Positions 43,960 through 55,394 of a stretch of DNA of 64,000 nt are shown here, in pieces. Every line of letters starts with the position of its first letter. Positions within the stretch are counted from its first letter, which is position 1. Origin of the DNA: Kalaharituber pfeilii. Its lineage: Eukaryota; Ascomycota; Pezizomycetes; Pezizales; Pezizaceae. A program made the translations under genes and the position numbers. Location of the stretch: assembly GCA_015179045.1 (NCBI GenBank), contig WHUZ01000106.1, positions 1 to 64,000 of the forward strand, given 5' to 3'. The notes beneath the pieces are model-generated. The model worked only from the letters and a program-made list of their open reading frames with translations, did no database searches and had not been told where the DNA came from.

Positions 43960-44224
43960 TCACCAATGTTTGAGCCGAGCTGGAGGGTGAGCTCGAGCTG
44001 GCCTGGCATGAGCTCGAGCCTGGATTGATTATATGCATAATATTGACAAGCTAAACTAAACTAAGCTAAATTTCCAAACTACTATCAGCTAAATTGTGCA
44101 TTTCGAAGTTGTTGGTAGGTCAGAATGAGCTCCAAGTCTCTAATTATTACTATATTAGGTATTTACAGGATCGAGCCAGAGCTCAGCTCGTGCCGCTCAC
44201 TACTCACCACCTACCCCTGATGCC

Positions 44225-44727
44225 AGCACTACGACAAAAACCGGCATCATTGTATATGGAATAGCTCTGAGAAAGGACTTAGGGTTCTATTACTCTCTCA
44301 TCTTAGTATTACAAGAAGATACCAGTCCTAGCCGCCTTGTCTACTTCTTCATCGTCCCTTATACTATATAGTAGTATGATCTTTCTCACCATAGCCTCTA
44401 GGATGCCTTGGCGAACAGGAGGTATGAGAGGGGGGGGACAGAGATGTAGCCGTGATGTAGGTGAAAAGTCATAGAGGCATACCAGGGAGTGACAGACGGC
44501 GAGGATAGGCACGGCCCTAGAAAGAGAAGAGGAAATAGTCACGGAGGCGAGAGTAAGACAAGACGTGAGGCGAGAGAGGGCCGCACAGCGAAACCGGCTG
44601 GAGCCGTTTCATTAATCTTACCTTTATCCATTCTTTCTCATCTTATTTATTTATCTTCATTTATGTACTTAAGACATCGCCATAGCTCGTAGGGCGGCCA
44701 GCGATTGATGATATAAAAAAAAAAAAA
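44225..44727 (+). mobile_element. Decayed LINE with ORF1 fragment and hairpin tail
   Basis: 44229-44302 reads TTGIIVYGIALRKDLG, matching the ORF1 piece at 57984-58490. The rest is degenerate. The 3' end holds the tail hairpin with ATCG/CGAT outer stem (catcgccatagctcgtaggg, 44682-44701) and poly-A 44714-44728. An internal deletion has joined ORF1 to near the 3' UTR. Confidence 0.65.
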
Positions 44728-44729
44728 AA

Positions 44730-44765
44730 GGACGACATACGAGCAACAATATGAAAAAAAAATAG
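44730..44765 (+). mobile_element. Very decayed LINE stub
   Basis: gacgacatacgagcaacaat then an A-run resembles the 3' half of the tail hairpin with several changes. It is tandem to the preceding tail. Confidence 0.4.
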
Positions 44766-45079
44766 TATGTTCTTTGACCCATATCATGGCCACATCCAAC
44801 TTACGGGACAGCTAAATCTAAGTTGGCTAAAATTTGTTCAGAACTCAGGCGAAGAGGCCAAGGCGTGCATTGGTAATTTTCTATGTAAATTTAGTGCTTC
44901 CTATCTCTTGGAAGCATGAAACAGTGACAAATTGGCCGCCGTATGTGCCAGAATGCAAGAATTCAAACTGCTTCTGGCCTGAGCGGTACTGGTATTGAGT
45001 TTAACTTCGCTCAGTCTGTCCCATTCAGCCATCCAATATAATGGTATCTACACTCTCAGACATTAAAATGGCTAGATCT
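44766..45079. other. Spacer, no gene recognised
   Basis: No ORF, RNA gene or repeat partner noticed. Confidence 0.4.
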
Positions 45080-45081
45080 TA

Positions 45082-45602
45082 TCTCTTGGGTGGGCAAAAC
45101 TTCGCTAAATTCGATGCACTAGTTTCACTGTGTGGCGTCCAGGCAAGAGGGTCTGTGTACTATCAAATTCCTGACCTCAAGCAATGGCCAGTACATATAT
45201 CTTAGGCACGGGAACAGCGCATATCTATTCAATGTCTTTATATCTACTAGAACGTTCTCGAAGTTATTTATTACAGTACTTGAAAGGAGGGTCAAAGCAC
45301 TTGTAGTGAGATTTTAAATACTATTATAAATTTGTGCAATATGTCGTGTATCGCTTTGTCAGAACCAGTATTGTTTTTACTATTTCCACAGAATGGCAAC
45401 AGCATAACTATTAGATCATGTAGTTAGTCCTAGCAGTCAATATAATATGGGCTTATACAGTCTCATCAGCCTCATAGTAGGCGAGTGCAATCCTACAAGT
45501 AAATGTGTTGTTGCAAATTTGATATGATTGATTGGCATGACAAGGACCAAAAGTAGTGAAACTAGTGCATCGAATTTAGCGAAGTTTTGCCCACCCAAGA
45601 GA
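45082..45602. mobile_element. TA-flanked MITE with 48-bp perfect inverted repeats (copy 1)
   Basis: Arms 45082-45129 and 45555-45602 begin tctcttgggtgggcaaaact and are exact reverse complements. TA lies on each side (45080-45081; 45603-45604). 521 bp, no transposase. The second copy, inverted and with similar interior (ggtctgtgtactatcaaatt), is at 58507-59035. TA target and size fit a Tc1/mariner-like non-autonomous element. Ends 163 bp upstream of the start codon of the large gene. Confidence 0.88.
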
Positions 45603-45766
45603 TAAGCCAGAGGTAGAAAGTCACCTAACCCATTGAATCTCAATCAGTAAACTTGCTGATATTGGCAGAGGAAAATTGTATTTAATCTCTTCAACCAGGA
45701 GATCTTTGTGTAAACTTTAGTATCCCTATAAGCGATCTTTCCTACTTATTGTCTGAATAACTTACT

Positions 45767-48700
45767 ATGGCCTCCTCCTCTTCCGCTAACAAGCGGCTAC
45801 GATTTACAATATTAACTACCGACTCCGAGTCTGACAGCCGCATGAGGTTCGGAAGACCAGTAAAATACAGCACAGATGAGGAAAAAAGGTCAGCGAAGCG
45901 CAGTCGTGATTTAAAGTATCGTCATAAAAAGAGACAAATTCAAGAGCTACAAGTATGTCAAACTCCCTTTTGTTATACACATATAAGAAATTAATATCTA
46001 GTAGCTCCAAGAGGAAGACAGCGACGCACAAAGTGGCACTGATAATGCTATACAAGTACCTGTTATTGATCCTAATCCAACAAACCCAACGAACCCGCAG
46101 CTACAATTAAGTCCATACGTTGGGCCTCTTGCTACCTTTGATGATTCTGATCTATTCAATGACAATAATGAACTCTCAGATGGTATATTTAATATTACTA
46201 ATAAATATCACTATGTTGAATCATGCTAAAACATATTAGTCACAGATTTGAATTCTCCGCCTCTTGCCAGCCAGGATTCTCTTGCGAGCCAGGATTCTGA
46301 CACAGATCTGCTACTCCATTTAGATGATGGCTCTGAGTTCAACTATGCACAGACCACAAGCCAGCCTATCAATTCCTTAGCACATTCACTCGTGCAACCA
46401 TCCCAGCCGGCAACGTCCAATGCTTCACCTGCCCAATCCTCACGGCCGGCAGCCTCAATGCCTGCTACAAACTCTCAGCAGGCACTGGTGGACTTCTTAA
46501 TTGAGCAACTTTTTGGAACAGAAACTTGCTGCCCTGTTGCGCACGAGGAGGATATGGATAGCAAAAGTATTTCAGAGTTAACTGCCACTATTTCCGAGTC
46601 ATTAAATGGTCTTGACCTATTGGAAGACGTTCACTTATTGAGTAGTGAAAATGTACCTGATATGGACACAGAGACTATGCGGCATTTGTTTGAGGGTGTT
46701 CAAGCAGAATCTCCTGGTAGTTCTGGTGCTTTTGACAACCCAATTGTTATCTCGGACTCGGACACGGACTTACCGTCAGACTCAACCTTAAGCTCACGCG
46801 GACGACACAGACCACAACCGCATAATGAGTCGCAAGGGAACGTGCCCAGCTATTCCGCATTTGCAAGTAGTAATGCCACATCTGCGCTGGTTGGACAATC
46901 ACTTGTTACAGTGGATATTGACAGCTTTTTGGCACTGCCACATACGCTTGGATTTGCAAAATCAGGACTTAATGTGAGTACTACTTTATAAGGAAATTTT
47001 TATTCATTTGCTTATAATATTTAGCTTTGCTTCTATCCATCTCGCGCCGCCAATTTAAGTAGCAATATTCACTTGTGGTGTAAAATTGCTCCATCGGAGG
47101 AACATAACAGACCACGATCCAAGCTGGTGCCTTATAATAAAGTTCCAAATACTTATTTAGGTCGGGTTTCAAGCTTTCCCGAATGTGAGCTTTACGTTGT
47201 ATTTCCACATCTGTATTATGACGAGAGGCCCACCAACTACTTGACCGATGATCAATTGGAACGCTTCATGGCAGTCATGCTCAAGGCACTCGCCGACACA
47301 GGTTTCTACAACTCTGGGTTTCTCCAGCACCTGCCTGGGTCTGCGGCGCATGCTAGACTTGCCGCCTTTGCCAAGGCAAGAGAAACTGGAGTCAGTTTAA
47401 CGCAAGCAGTTGCCAGACAACAGGCGTTACATTATTATATTCCTCCTGGCGGATTAGCAGGGGTATGGGATTATGTTGTTCAAAATCTCCGTGCTCCTGA
47501 GCTTTTTGATTTGGCCGATCCAGTACTGCTCATAAACGCAAAAAACATGAAGACTATGTTTCGAGAGGATACGCCGCAGAAGCTCATACAAAGCTTTTAC
47601 GCTCGATGGGAATCTAGTTTTGACTCCACTGCGTTTCACCCTGGCAGCACATGGATTGACATCGGCAAAGAGACAGTTTTCCCGAACCGTTCCAGCGAAG
47701 GCACAGCCTCAACTCCCCATGTCTACTTGTGGCGACAAAAATGTCTAGAGCATATTCAATCAAAGTTCAAGATGGATGTTCCCCGAGACGGCATGAAAGT
47801 CAGTCCATATCCTTGGGCGCTTTTGAATGATGTTGGAAGCATGACATTGGAGCCGGGCAAGCGACATCCATTACGTTTCGCAGGACTTGTTTACTCCCAG
47901 TTTTACTCCTCCACCAAAGAAATCTTTGACGCAGCAAAGACCTATCCATTTGCCGATCAAAGTCTTGAGGGCCTCGCTGTAGATCCCAGCCTGCATAAAG
48001 AATGGCAAAGGGAAGCTAAGCATTTTGGATGCAAATGGAGTGCACAAAAAGCTCGTCAGACTTATGGATCTGGTAAGTTACGAGTGGCAGAAGGGCTAAC
48101 GTCTGCCCTGTCAAAATCCTTTGGTGTTAGGGAGGAGCATCGCATGACCATAGACCTACTGCTTCAAATAGGTAAGCGTATGGACGCCCGTGGTTTAATC
48201 AACCAGCCTCTCGCCTGTCCCACATTCCAGACATCGCCGCACCGACACCCACCATTTCTTGCCATACCAACCCATATTGCCATTGAGTATCTCCGAGCAA
48301 ATGTTAATAAGTTTGCATTCGGATTTGAATATTCCCTGGTTAAAGATGGAGGAAAGACAATTTCGCCTGCGGCAGGCCAAATGGCATTGATGTTTCTCCA
48401 GTTTTTGCGAGCGTCCTACGAGGGATTTCCTGTGAGGCGTACTCCTGGAATGTGGATTGACATTCGCCAACCTGACAACGAGCCTCCGAGACACGGCATG
48501 GGCCTACAGTATACGCTTGCCCATCGTGGATATGGCTTCTTGCAACAACACAAAATTGCTTGGGACACATGGCAATTTACGCCAGATGTGAGAGATCATA
48601 TCTTTTTCAGTGTTGCACGATTCGCCAAGTCATATTCTGGGGCATATAAGAAGGTTACTCATGCGATGGAGTTTGATGCGCATTGTCACGAGCTATGTGC

Positions 48701-49559
48701 CTGGCTAGCAAGCGAGTTGGCCAAGTATTCAATGACAAAAAAGCTCTATCGGGCGCTTCAAATCATCTGGAAGTGGATGTGCGAGCATTTTGTGTGGGAA
48801 TTCCAAAAACAGATTTTGGAAGGATGCAAAGATGACATGGATCCAACCCGCATTCCGGAAGGTGGCTGGCAGCCCAACAGTCTTCTCTTTGACGTCGCTG
48901 GCTTGGATGCTCTAATGCGTCACCCGTTGGAGCTTGTGAGGGTTGTCTCGAATGGAAAAAGCCGAGTAAAGACACCAATAAGGCGTCTTGAACATTTGTG
49001 GGGTCAGGACAAGACCAACCCAGAAATGGCTCGCGCGTCATGGGACAACAAAGGCTACCGTTTGCGCTACCAAACTGGCACACAAATTTGGAATGAGAAA
49101 CTCTCGGCACACGGATGGAAATGGTGTGACGAAGAATTTTATAAATTCCTTATCCGTCGATGCTATGTTTGGCCAAATGCGACCACGGGGAAATGGTTTC
49201 CACGAAAAACTGTTCCCGACGCAAGTCAGACTAACGGCCTAGCGAGGTCATATGTTTGGCATGCCGTGGCAAAAAGAGGCCTGAAGTCAGAGACACCCGA
49301 AGACTGGGAGACGTGGGAGCCTGGGAACACAAGCGCACCACTGCCGGAAAATCCTTTGCAGGTCTCGCCAATGTGGATAGGAAAAGGCGCCGAAGTCGTT
49401 GCAGACTATGTGAAGCAATGTGAGGCGGGGGCAAAATGGCGAGATTTGGGGAGGGTATATCGATGGCAGTGGGGGGAGTCTTCACAGCTCCCCGATTGTT
49501 CTGTGCAGCGAAAAGGTAGGACCGGGAATGAGTTTCATGAGCCTGTGTGGATGCCGTGA
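45767..49559 (+). CDS. Intact four-exon gene, ~1208 aa protein of unknown function
   Basis: Exons 45767-45952, 46005-46182, 46246-46973 and 47025-49559. Introns are 52, 63 and 51 bp (GTATGT...TAG, GTATAT...CAG, GTGAGT...TAG), all with plausible branch sites, and the joined frame has no stop. The N-terminus MASSSSANKRLRFTI is followed by a basic stretch (GRPVKYSTDEEKRSAKRSRD... KYRHKKRQIQELQ) resembling an AT-hook plus bZIP-like basic region. Exons 2-3 are a low-complexity acidic/Ser/Gln linker (IVISDSDTD, SUMO-interaction-like). Exon 4 is a large globular domain rich in Trp and aromatic residues (WWxxF-type; HRGYGFLQQHK, WKWMCEHFVWEFQ). I recognise no family. Nuclear, DNA-associated function is only suggested by the N-terminus. 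A domesticated or still mobile element protein is possible given the neighbourhood. Confidence 0.82.
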
Positions 49560-49756
49560 TGTATATATTTTTCTATGTGTTATGGAGTTGGGCTGCTGGC
49601 GGCTTTGATAATGTTTTTCTTTTTGTTTTCATGATTTCTTTGTGTTACAGGGGTAACCTGTCATGGTATTCATTGTCTTTTGCATAGGCGCCGGAGTCAT
49701 GATTGTTGGAGATCTGCATAGGCACCGGAGTTATGATTATTATTAGCATGAGATCT
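49560..49756. other. 3' flank of the large gene
   Basis: T-rich stretch with no canonical aataaa noticed close to the stop. A short gcataggc(g/a)ccggagt(c/t)atgatt duplication lies at 49684-49740. Confidence 0.4.
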
Positions 49757-49904
49757 GCATCAAGGCGTTTCGGATTTCTTATCAATGTCGCATTGTTTTC
49801 ATGTGCATCAAGGCGTTTCGGATTTCTTATCAATTTCGCATTGTTTTCATGTGCATCAAGGCGTTTCGGATTTCTTATCAATTTCGCATTGTTTTCATGT
49901 ATGG
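49757..49904 (+). repeat. 48-bp tandem repeat, three copies
   Basis: Units start gcatcaaggcgtttcggatt at 49757, 49805 and 49853. The unit length is a multiple of three, so both strands show short spurious ORFs. Confidence 0.92.
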
Positions 49905-49914
49905 GTTGATCAAC

Positions 49915-50171
49915 TGTTAAGGCTGTTTCCACTTGGCATTTTCAGGGCCTGGCTTGATCCCCAGGTACCGTTTGAACTGGACTAACTATACTGTCCTGAA
50001 AGAATTACTTCTATATAAATGAGAAGCCGGACCCACTGGAGTTAGAGGGGCAAGAACCCGGAACTCGACCCTAACAAATATAACGCTTATTTACTTCTTA
50101 ACTACCTCGTTTCTATAGCGACTCTTTACTTAGTTAATTAGTAGACGGCCTACCTTACGTACCCCGTAACA
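49915..50171 (+). mobile_element. LTR fragment related to Gypsy A
   Basis: Similar to the last ~260 bp of the Gypsy A LTR (cttggcattttcagggcctg, ggacccactggagttag), ending CCCGTAACA. It preserves cctaacaaatata at 50070-50082, the tract complementary to the putative primer site. No target duplication seen and no internal region. Confidence 0.75.
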
Positions 50172-51580
50172 CTTTGTAGTCTTTTTCGCATTGCGCAGCC
50201 CGTACAGTAGCAATAGTCTCATGGGCATGGAGAAGAGATATTGACCTTTGGTTTGATTTGCAATCATGTTACTATGTGTGAGAAAACACGGTGCGAGACG
50301 ACGGAGGCAACGCCGGCTGGAGAGGAAAGGCGCTGACTTTCCGCCATTGCCACCAAACTAACATTCCGCGTCGCCGTGGAAAGTTCAAAATGGGAAAAAA
50401 TCGAATGACAAAACGGCAATATTCAGCGCGGTCTCGGCTTGCGCAGTCTCGGCTTGCATAGGGAACTGGCAGCCGCGCCGGCTTGGCGTGGCACCGTTGG
50501 AACGATGACTAATTTTTCCAAGCCAAGATGCGCATCTCAACTTTTTGTTTCGTTTTGCGGCCGTCCCACCCAAGGGATGCTGCCGACTTTGATACGAGTC
50601 TGAACATGTTTGAGCTCGCTTCCGCCCTGTATGTACGTTACTTTTATTCCATCTTTAGCCCCTTCTGGAAACAATGACGCAAAATCTAAATCAATTCTTT
50701 ATATATAGAGCCGGTTGATAAGAATGCTATTTGACGCTCACACTCACTCCACTGCTCTCATGCGTAGATGTCCGCATCCCCTATTGTCTTCCCTTCCTCC
50801 GCAGTTATACTAATACCAAAGCTTTCAGTCCATGAGTGCAAAAGAGTATTCAATGTGCATTCTCCAGAGTGGAGCGCACACCTCTCTCCCCCCCCCCCCC
50901 CCCGTGGCCTTCAGAAATAGGCTTATGAGGGGACTTCAGACCATGCGCACGTTTGCCATAATGCGTCACAATCATCTCGTCAACTGAGACTTGCGCATCG
51001 AAGGACGAGAGCATTTTTGAGCGTGACTTGGAAGTCTGAGGCTAATGGCTCCACTTTACTGTGCCATTGAGATGTGTTAGCATTTGTATCCGAGATATAA
51101 AAATAGCGTTTTGTCTGCTCATGTCGACGAAGACTTATATGAGATGGGATTAATGAGTGGTCCGCACCTTGACTGGAAGCAATCTGCTGGTAGTCTTTTA
51201 TGGTAAGGAGTTTGAAGAATTATTTCTTCTTACTCTTACTGTTGGCGGCATTGCCGCTGGGCAACTTTTGGCACTTTTTGCAGGTTGCTCATTGGCACCT
51301 AGGCACGTCGGTACGGTACCTTAACAGCACCGGAGGATTTCCAGGGTAAGGCATTTTACCCACGTGGATAACCTCATCGCAGCGAAATATATCAATGAGC
51401 AAGGTCAGGCTGGCCATTTCTAGCCGGAGGAGCATTAAAATTAGAGTCTTGGAAAAACTTAAGATTTAAGCCGCACTTACATGATCCTTGGTAGTTGTCA
51501 AAAGAAGAATAGAATCTGAACGTGATGGCTGACTCGTGATGGTACAGTGGGCGTTCGACGAGTGTTTGGTAGAGAAGAAA
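50172..51580. other. Non-repetitive stretch without a recognised gene
   Basis: Small ORFs only; none has family features. Contains a C-run of about 17 at 50887-50903. Possibly single-copy intergenic DNA. Confidence 0.4.
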
Positions 51581-51582
51581 AA

Positions 51583-51702
51583 ATCAGAAGGTGAAATTAA
51601 TTAAAGGAATTCCTTGTTCCGATCAGGAGTATAGGTTAAGTTATAAAAAAAAAATAAACAAGGTGAAATTAATTGAAGGAATTCCTTGTTCCGATCAGGA
51701 CT
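51583..51702 (+). repeat. Direct repeat of ~41 bp around an A-rich spacer
   Basis: aaggtgaaattaattaaagg ... gatcagga occurs at about 51585-51626 and again at about 51661-51701 with one difference, separated by gtataggttaagttat plus an A-run. Could be a local duplication or a tiny poly-A insertion with an unusually long target duplication. Confidence 0.6.
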
Positions 51703-51795
51703 GGCTCTGAGTTGTCTATCGTCTTGGCCTGCATGCGGACCCTGGACTCCATCTCCGCTATCCGGCAGACAGCTTGAAGTGGGTTATCCTGGTGC

Positions 51796-51860
51796 TGAGT
51801 CATACGTGAACTGCTGAGTCATACGTGAACTGCTGAGTCATACATGAACTGAGTCATCCC
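51796..51860 (+). repeat. 19-bp tandem repeat
   Basis: Three copies of ctgagtcatacgtgaactg plus a partial fourth. Confidence 0.85.
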
Positions 51861-52506
51861 CGTCCTAGAGTTTGCTTCGCTTTCTCCTCTCTCATCTCCT
51901 TACCCCTTAGAAAACAACGCAGCAGCCCCATCACGATAGCAGCCCCCTCCGCTTTCTATTCCGGCGAAACACACCTTGCAAACCCGCAAACACGCAGCAT
52001 CTCGCCTTCACAGCATTCCCCCTTCGCAGCAACTGCCTTCCCCTCCTAGCTCTCAGCAGCTCCTCAGGTACGCCACGCAATACCCCCCCCCCGCAGCAAG
52101 AGCATCTCACTCAAACTTTTTTACAGAACTCCTCGTCGCGCACTGAATTTACGCGCACTGAATTTACGCGTGGTGAGTTCACGCGCTGAACTCACGCGCC
52201 GCCTAACTCACACGCCGCCGAACTCATACGCTGCCGAACTCATACAACGCAGAAGAACTCATACGCCGCAGAACTCGCGCTGATTTTACGCGTGCTGAAT
52301 TCCTGAGGTGTACTCACGCCTAACTCACCTACTGGACTCTCCAGCCTAATGCCTTCAAATTGTCACTGGCTTGTTGCTTTTTCACTTCTCCTTTCACTTT
52401 TTGCTAGACTATTCACTGTGTAAAACATTCTGTGCGTAGTGCCTGAATTTTTACAAAGTTAGCACTTTAATTATTTGTGCGTAACGCCTAATAATTTTGG
52501 TGGAAA

Positions 52507-52836
52507 ATGTCGGAAGCGGAAGGAAAAAGGAGATTTGAGAGAGTTCGAGAGGTGAATGCTGAGGTGGAGGCAACAATGCCAATTAGGAAGCCCGGGGAGT
52601 ATGCTGAAGTCTTCCATAGGCATATCCGGAGCTTGGTGAATTCGTTTAATAAGCTTCCAATTATTTCAACCACCGTTTCCTTTCAAGCCTTAATGGCTGA
52701 TTAAAACAAAAAAATTAACCGCTCTGATGTCGAGCATGATCAACTTTTTGAACAGGCCACGTTAACGGAAGTGAGTGGAAGGTGGATCTCTTCGGAAGGT
52801 AGTGAATTACTGGTTTTTTGGAAGGGGGGATTAAAT
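52507..52836 (+). pseudogene. Left convergent gene, first exon
   Basis: ATG 52507 encodes MSEAEGKRRFERVREVNAEV then EVFHRHIRSLVNSFNKLP. A TAA at 52702 interrupts the frame, which continues NKKINRSDVEHDQLFEQATL to the donor GTAAGT at 52837. The intron ends at CAG 52878, and the next exon enters the 43-bp minisatellite. The first 18 residues match the minus-strand gene at 54529. Family unknown. Confidence 0.5.
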
Positions 52837-52908
52837 GTAAGTATGCGTTTTTTTTGTTTTTTTTGGGTTATATAACAGGCTATGACCCTATGGCAAAAAT
52901 CTACATAC

Positions 52909-53400
52909 CTGATCCGGCTGCCCTCCACGTCCTCCTGCTTTCACTCCGGTTACCCGCCGGCTGCTCTCCACGTCCTCCTACTTTCACTCCGGTTACCCTC
53001 CGGCTACCCTCCACGTCCTCCTGCTTTCACTCCGGTTACCCTCCGGCTACCCTCCACGTCCTCCTACTTTCACTTCGGTTGCCCTCCGCGTCCTCCTACT
53101 TTCACTCCGGTTACCCGCCGGCTGCCCTCCACGTCCTCCTGCTTTCACCCCAGTTACCCTCCGGCTACCCTCCACGTCCTCCTGCTTTCACTCCGGTTAC
53201 CCGCCGGCTGCCCTCCACGTCCTCCTACTTTCACTCCGATTACCCTCCGGCTACCCTCCACGTCCTCCTACTTTCACTCCGGCTACCCTCCACGTCCTCT
53301 TACTTTCACTCTGGTTACCCTCCGGTTACCCTCCACGTCCTCCTACTCCCCCGGAGGGTACCGGCTACCCTCCGGTCACCCTCTACGTCCTCCTACTCCC
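52909..53400 (+). repeat. 43-bp minisatellite, about 11 units
   Basis: Units begin ctccacgtcctcctactttc with period 43 (for example 52923, 52966). Since 43 is not a multiple of three, successive units shift frame, and three units make a 43-residue peptide repeat. All plus frames are nearly stop-free, so the two long ORFs here are a property of the repeat rather than evidence of a protein. Confidence 0.9.
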
Positions 53401-53455
53401 ACTCCTCGTTTTATTTTATTTGCTGTTGCGTATATATACTAACTTAAAAAATATA

Positions 53456-53846
53456 GTATCCTATTGGAAAATCGGCAGGTATTCAAATGCAAAAAGATAC
53501 CCTTACAGCCATTGATTCCTTAGAAGAGGAATATTCACCACCTCCTTCAGGGAAAGAGGATTGCCGTTACTCTAAAGTGGCTTTACTTTGTCAAAGACAC
53601 TCTACTTTTGGAGTATGTCACTTGGCATATTGGATGCAGAAAGGACATACTTTTACCCCACCTACTTTGTCCAGGGATATTGGATCTGCCGGCTACAAGC
53701 AGCGGGCTGTAGGTGCCTTCTTTAATAATATTTCTCAATTAATTGCCGGAAGAGAGTCTCCGCTATGGTGTGTAGAATGGACATTTTTACCAATATTCCG
53801 TCGCAACAGGTTGGCCATCTGGCCCGTTTCACTTTCTCCGCTCTAG
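53456..53846 (+). pseudogene. Possible 3' exon of the left convergent gene
   Basis: After an acceptor-like aaaaatatag (53446-53455, with ACTAAC branch at about 53438) a frame reads YPIGKSAGIQMQKDTL, IDSLEEEYSPPPSGKEDC and later GHTFTPPTLSRDIG, GAFFNNISQLIAGRESPLWC to the stop at 53844. Composition is protein-like. I do not recognise it. Confidence 0.4.
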
Positions 53847-54061
53847 TCTACAACATAAAGTGTACAGCACACAGTTGATTGCGCCCTTCATTCGCTTCCT
53901 TATTTCCTTTTATCTTCAATGTCATGACCTACCTTTCTCTGGAATTGGCGTGACGGCTATCGATATCCTGATCGTCAAAATTTTTGGGGGCTTTGGTTTC
54001 TGATGTCCATCTTCAATTTATCTATTATAGTTTCCTCATCCCCATCCACCATTTTTGTCCA

Positions 54062-54168
54062 CGAGCGACAGGGTGCAACATGGCGCACACGACAGGGATG
54101 CGTTGTGACATGTTCCCCAGTTTTTTTCCTGTGCGCCCTATGCTCCGGGCGCATATGGCGATTTTTTC
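54062..54168 (+). repeat. Dispersed foldback repeat Q, second copy
   Basis: Counterpart of 43493-43610: gcaacatggcgcac, acatgttccccagt and gtgcgccctatgctcc are shared. Confidence 0.65.
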
Positions 54169-54179
54169 CTTAATCGAGA

Positions 54180-54529
54180 TGTCTCAACGCTTGGAGGTAA
54201 GCATATGTATGCAGAACACACTAAAATACTACAACAGAAGCAGGCGCTGGAGGCGGAAGGGGTGTAAGTGGTGGCATGAATTCTACTGGCATTCTCCTGA
54301 TCAGGGCCTCCTCCTTCCTCTCAAAGCGGGATTTAGCAAACGGATCCACATAGGGAATAGGCATAAAATGGTCTATTTTCTACGAGCGCGACGAGAGCAT
54401 TGGCAATGTATTTACGATGGGCACAATGGTCTCCATTGGCGAGGTAGTTATAATTGGTATTGTTTTCTCAATCTCAGTATTTACTACTCGAACTCTCTCA
54501 AACCTCTCTTTTCCTTTTGCGTCAGACAT
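54180..54529 (-). pseudogene. Right convergent gene, minus strand
   Basis: Starts MSDAKGKERFERVRVVNTE, the counterpart of the left gene. After a stop at about 54373 the frame continues with MPIPYVDPFAKSRFER and a proline-rich segment. The downstream part is replaced by repeat Q (54062-54168). Non-functional as read. Confidence 0.45.
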
Positions 54530-54850
54530 ATTCCACCAGATCTATTAGGCACTGCGCACAAATAATTAAGGTGCTAACAATGTAAATATTCAGGCACTAC
54601 GCACAGAATATTTATAAAGTGAATAGTCTGGCAACAAGTAAAAAGGAGAGTGAACAAGTAGCAAGTAAGTGAAACTGTGAAGATGAGGTGTTCTGAGGAC
54701 AAGTTTGGTGGGTGAGTTCGGCAGGCAAGTTCAGTGCGTGTGTTCGGTGAGTTGGGTGCGCGAGTTCAGGACAGCGAGAGGGCGAACCCTAAGTGAGAAA
54801 GGAGAAGCCTGTGCCACGGTCTTGGCATGAGACTAGCATATGCCTGCTGT

Positions 54851-55045
54851 AAAGGTGCGCTGCGAATATATGCTGCCATTGACCTGCAAAGATGTGCTAC
54901 TGTACCATTACGCTGCAAAAGTGCGCTGCCATTGCGCTGCTGCCATTGTGCCGCTGCAAAGGTGCGCTGCGAATGTATGCTGCCATTGCAGTGCGAAGCT
55001 GCGCTGCCATTGTGCTGCGAAGGTGCGCTGCCATTGCGCTGCACA
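54851..55045 (+). repeat. GC-rich minisatellite (gtgcgctgccattgc type)
   Basis: Irregular units of aaggtgcgctgcgaat, gctgccattgcgctg and gctgccattgtgctg. All frames are open or cysteine/alanine-rich. Not coding by other criteria. Confidence 0.8.
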
Positions 55046-55394
55046 TCAGTTCAACAGGTCAAGTGCTATGCTAAGGATCGAACTGACCTGTCGCCTTGGC
55101 TGAAGTGGAAAGCTGTGGTCTCCAGCGATGGAGGTAACCAAAAGCGCCATGGAGAGGGATAGAATTGAGGGCCCCGGTTCAACTCTCGAGTTGAGCAGGG
55201 GAAGAGGGTTGTCCGGCATCTCCCTGGGATGGATTGTAATGCCCCGGTTCCATATGACTAAACTCTAGTGGAACCGGAGCAATCTGTTTTGATTTTTTGT
55301 GATTTTTTTTGTGGCTTAATGTAATAACTGTAGAACATTTATGTCAGGCGCGACGGCGGGTGGCGGCGGGTGCTGCCTGTCACGGATCACGATC
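55046..55394. other. Spacer, no gene recognised
   Basis: Contains a ccccggttc pair (55172, 55244) but no complete RNA-polymerase-III box set. No coding signal. Confidence 0.35.

Larger units (their letters stand above)
52140..54780. mobile_element. Candidate transposable element with inverted ends and two convergent related genes
   Basis: 52368-52566 and about 54470-54680 are inverted copies of each other (ctgtgcgtagtgcctgaat, tggtggaa, then a start codon). Outside them both ends carry repeated gaactc-acgc motifs (52150-52330; complementary gagttcgg series 54700-54775). Each inverted arm contains the first exon of a related protein reading inward. No transposase domain is recognised and exact termini are not defined. 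Confidence 0.5.

Noticed and set aside
49757..49904. CRISPR-like array
   Set aside because: Three 48-bp units in direct contact with no spacers, in a eukaryotic context; a plain tandem repeat.
52818..53447. 209- and 186-codon repeat proteins
   Set aside because: Both are produced by a 43-bp minisatellite open in several frames; no independent coding evidence.
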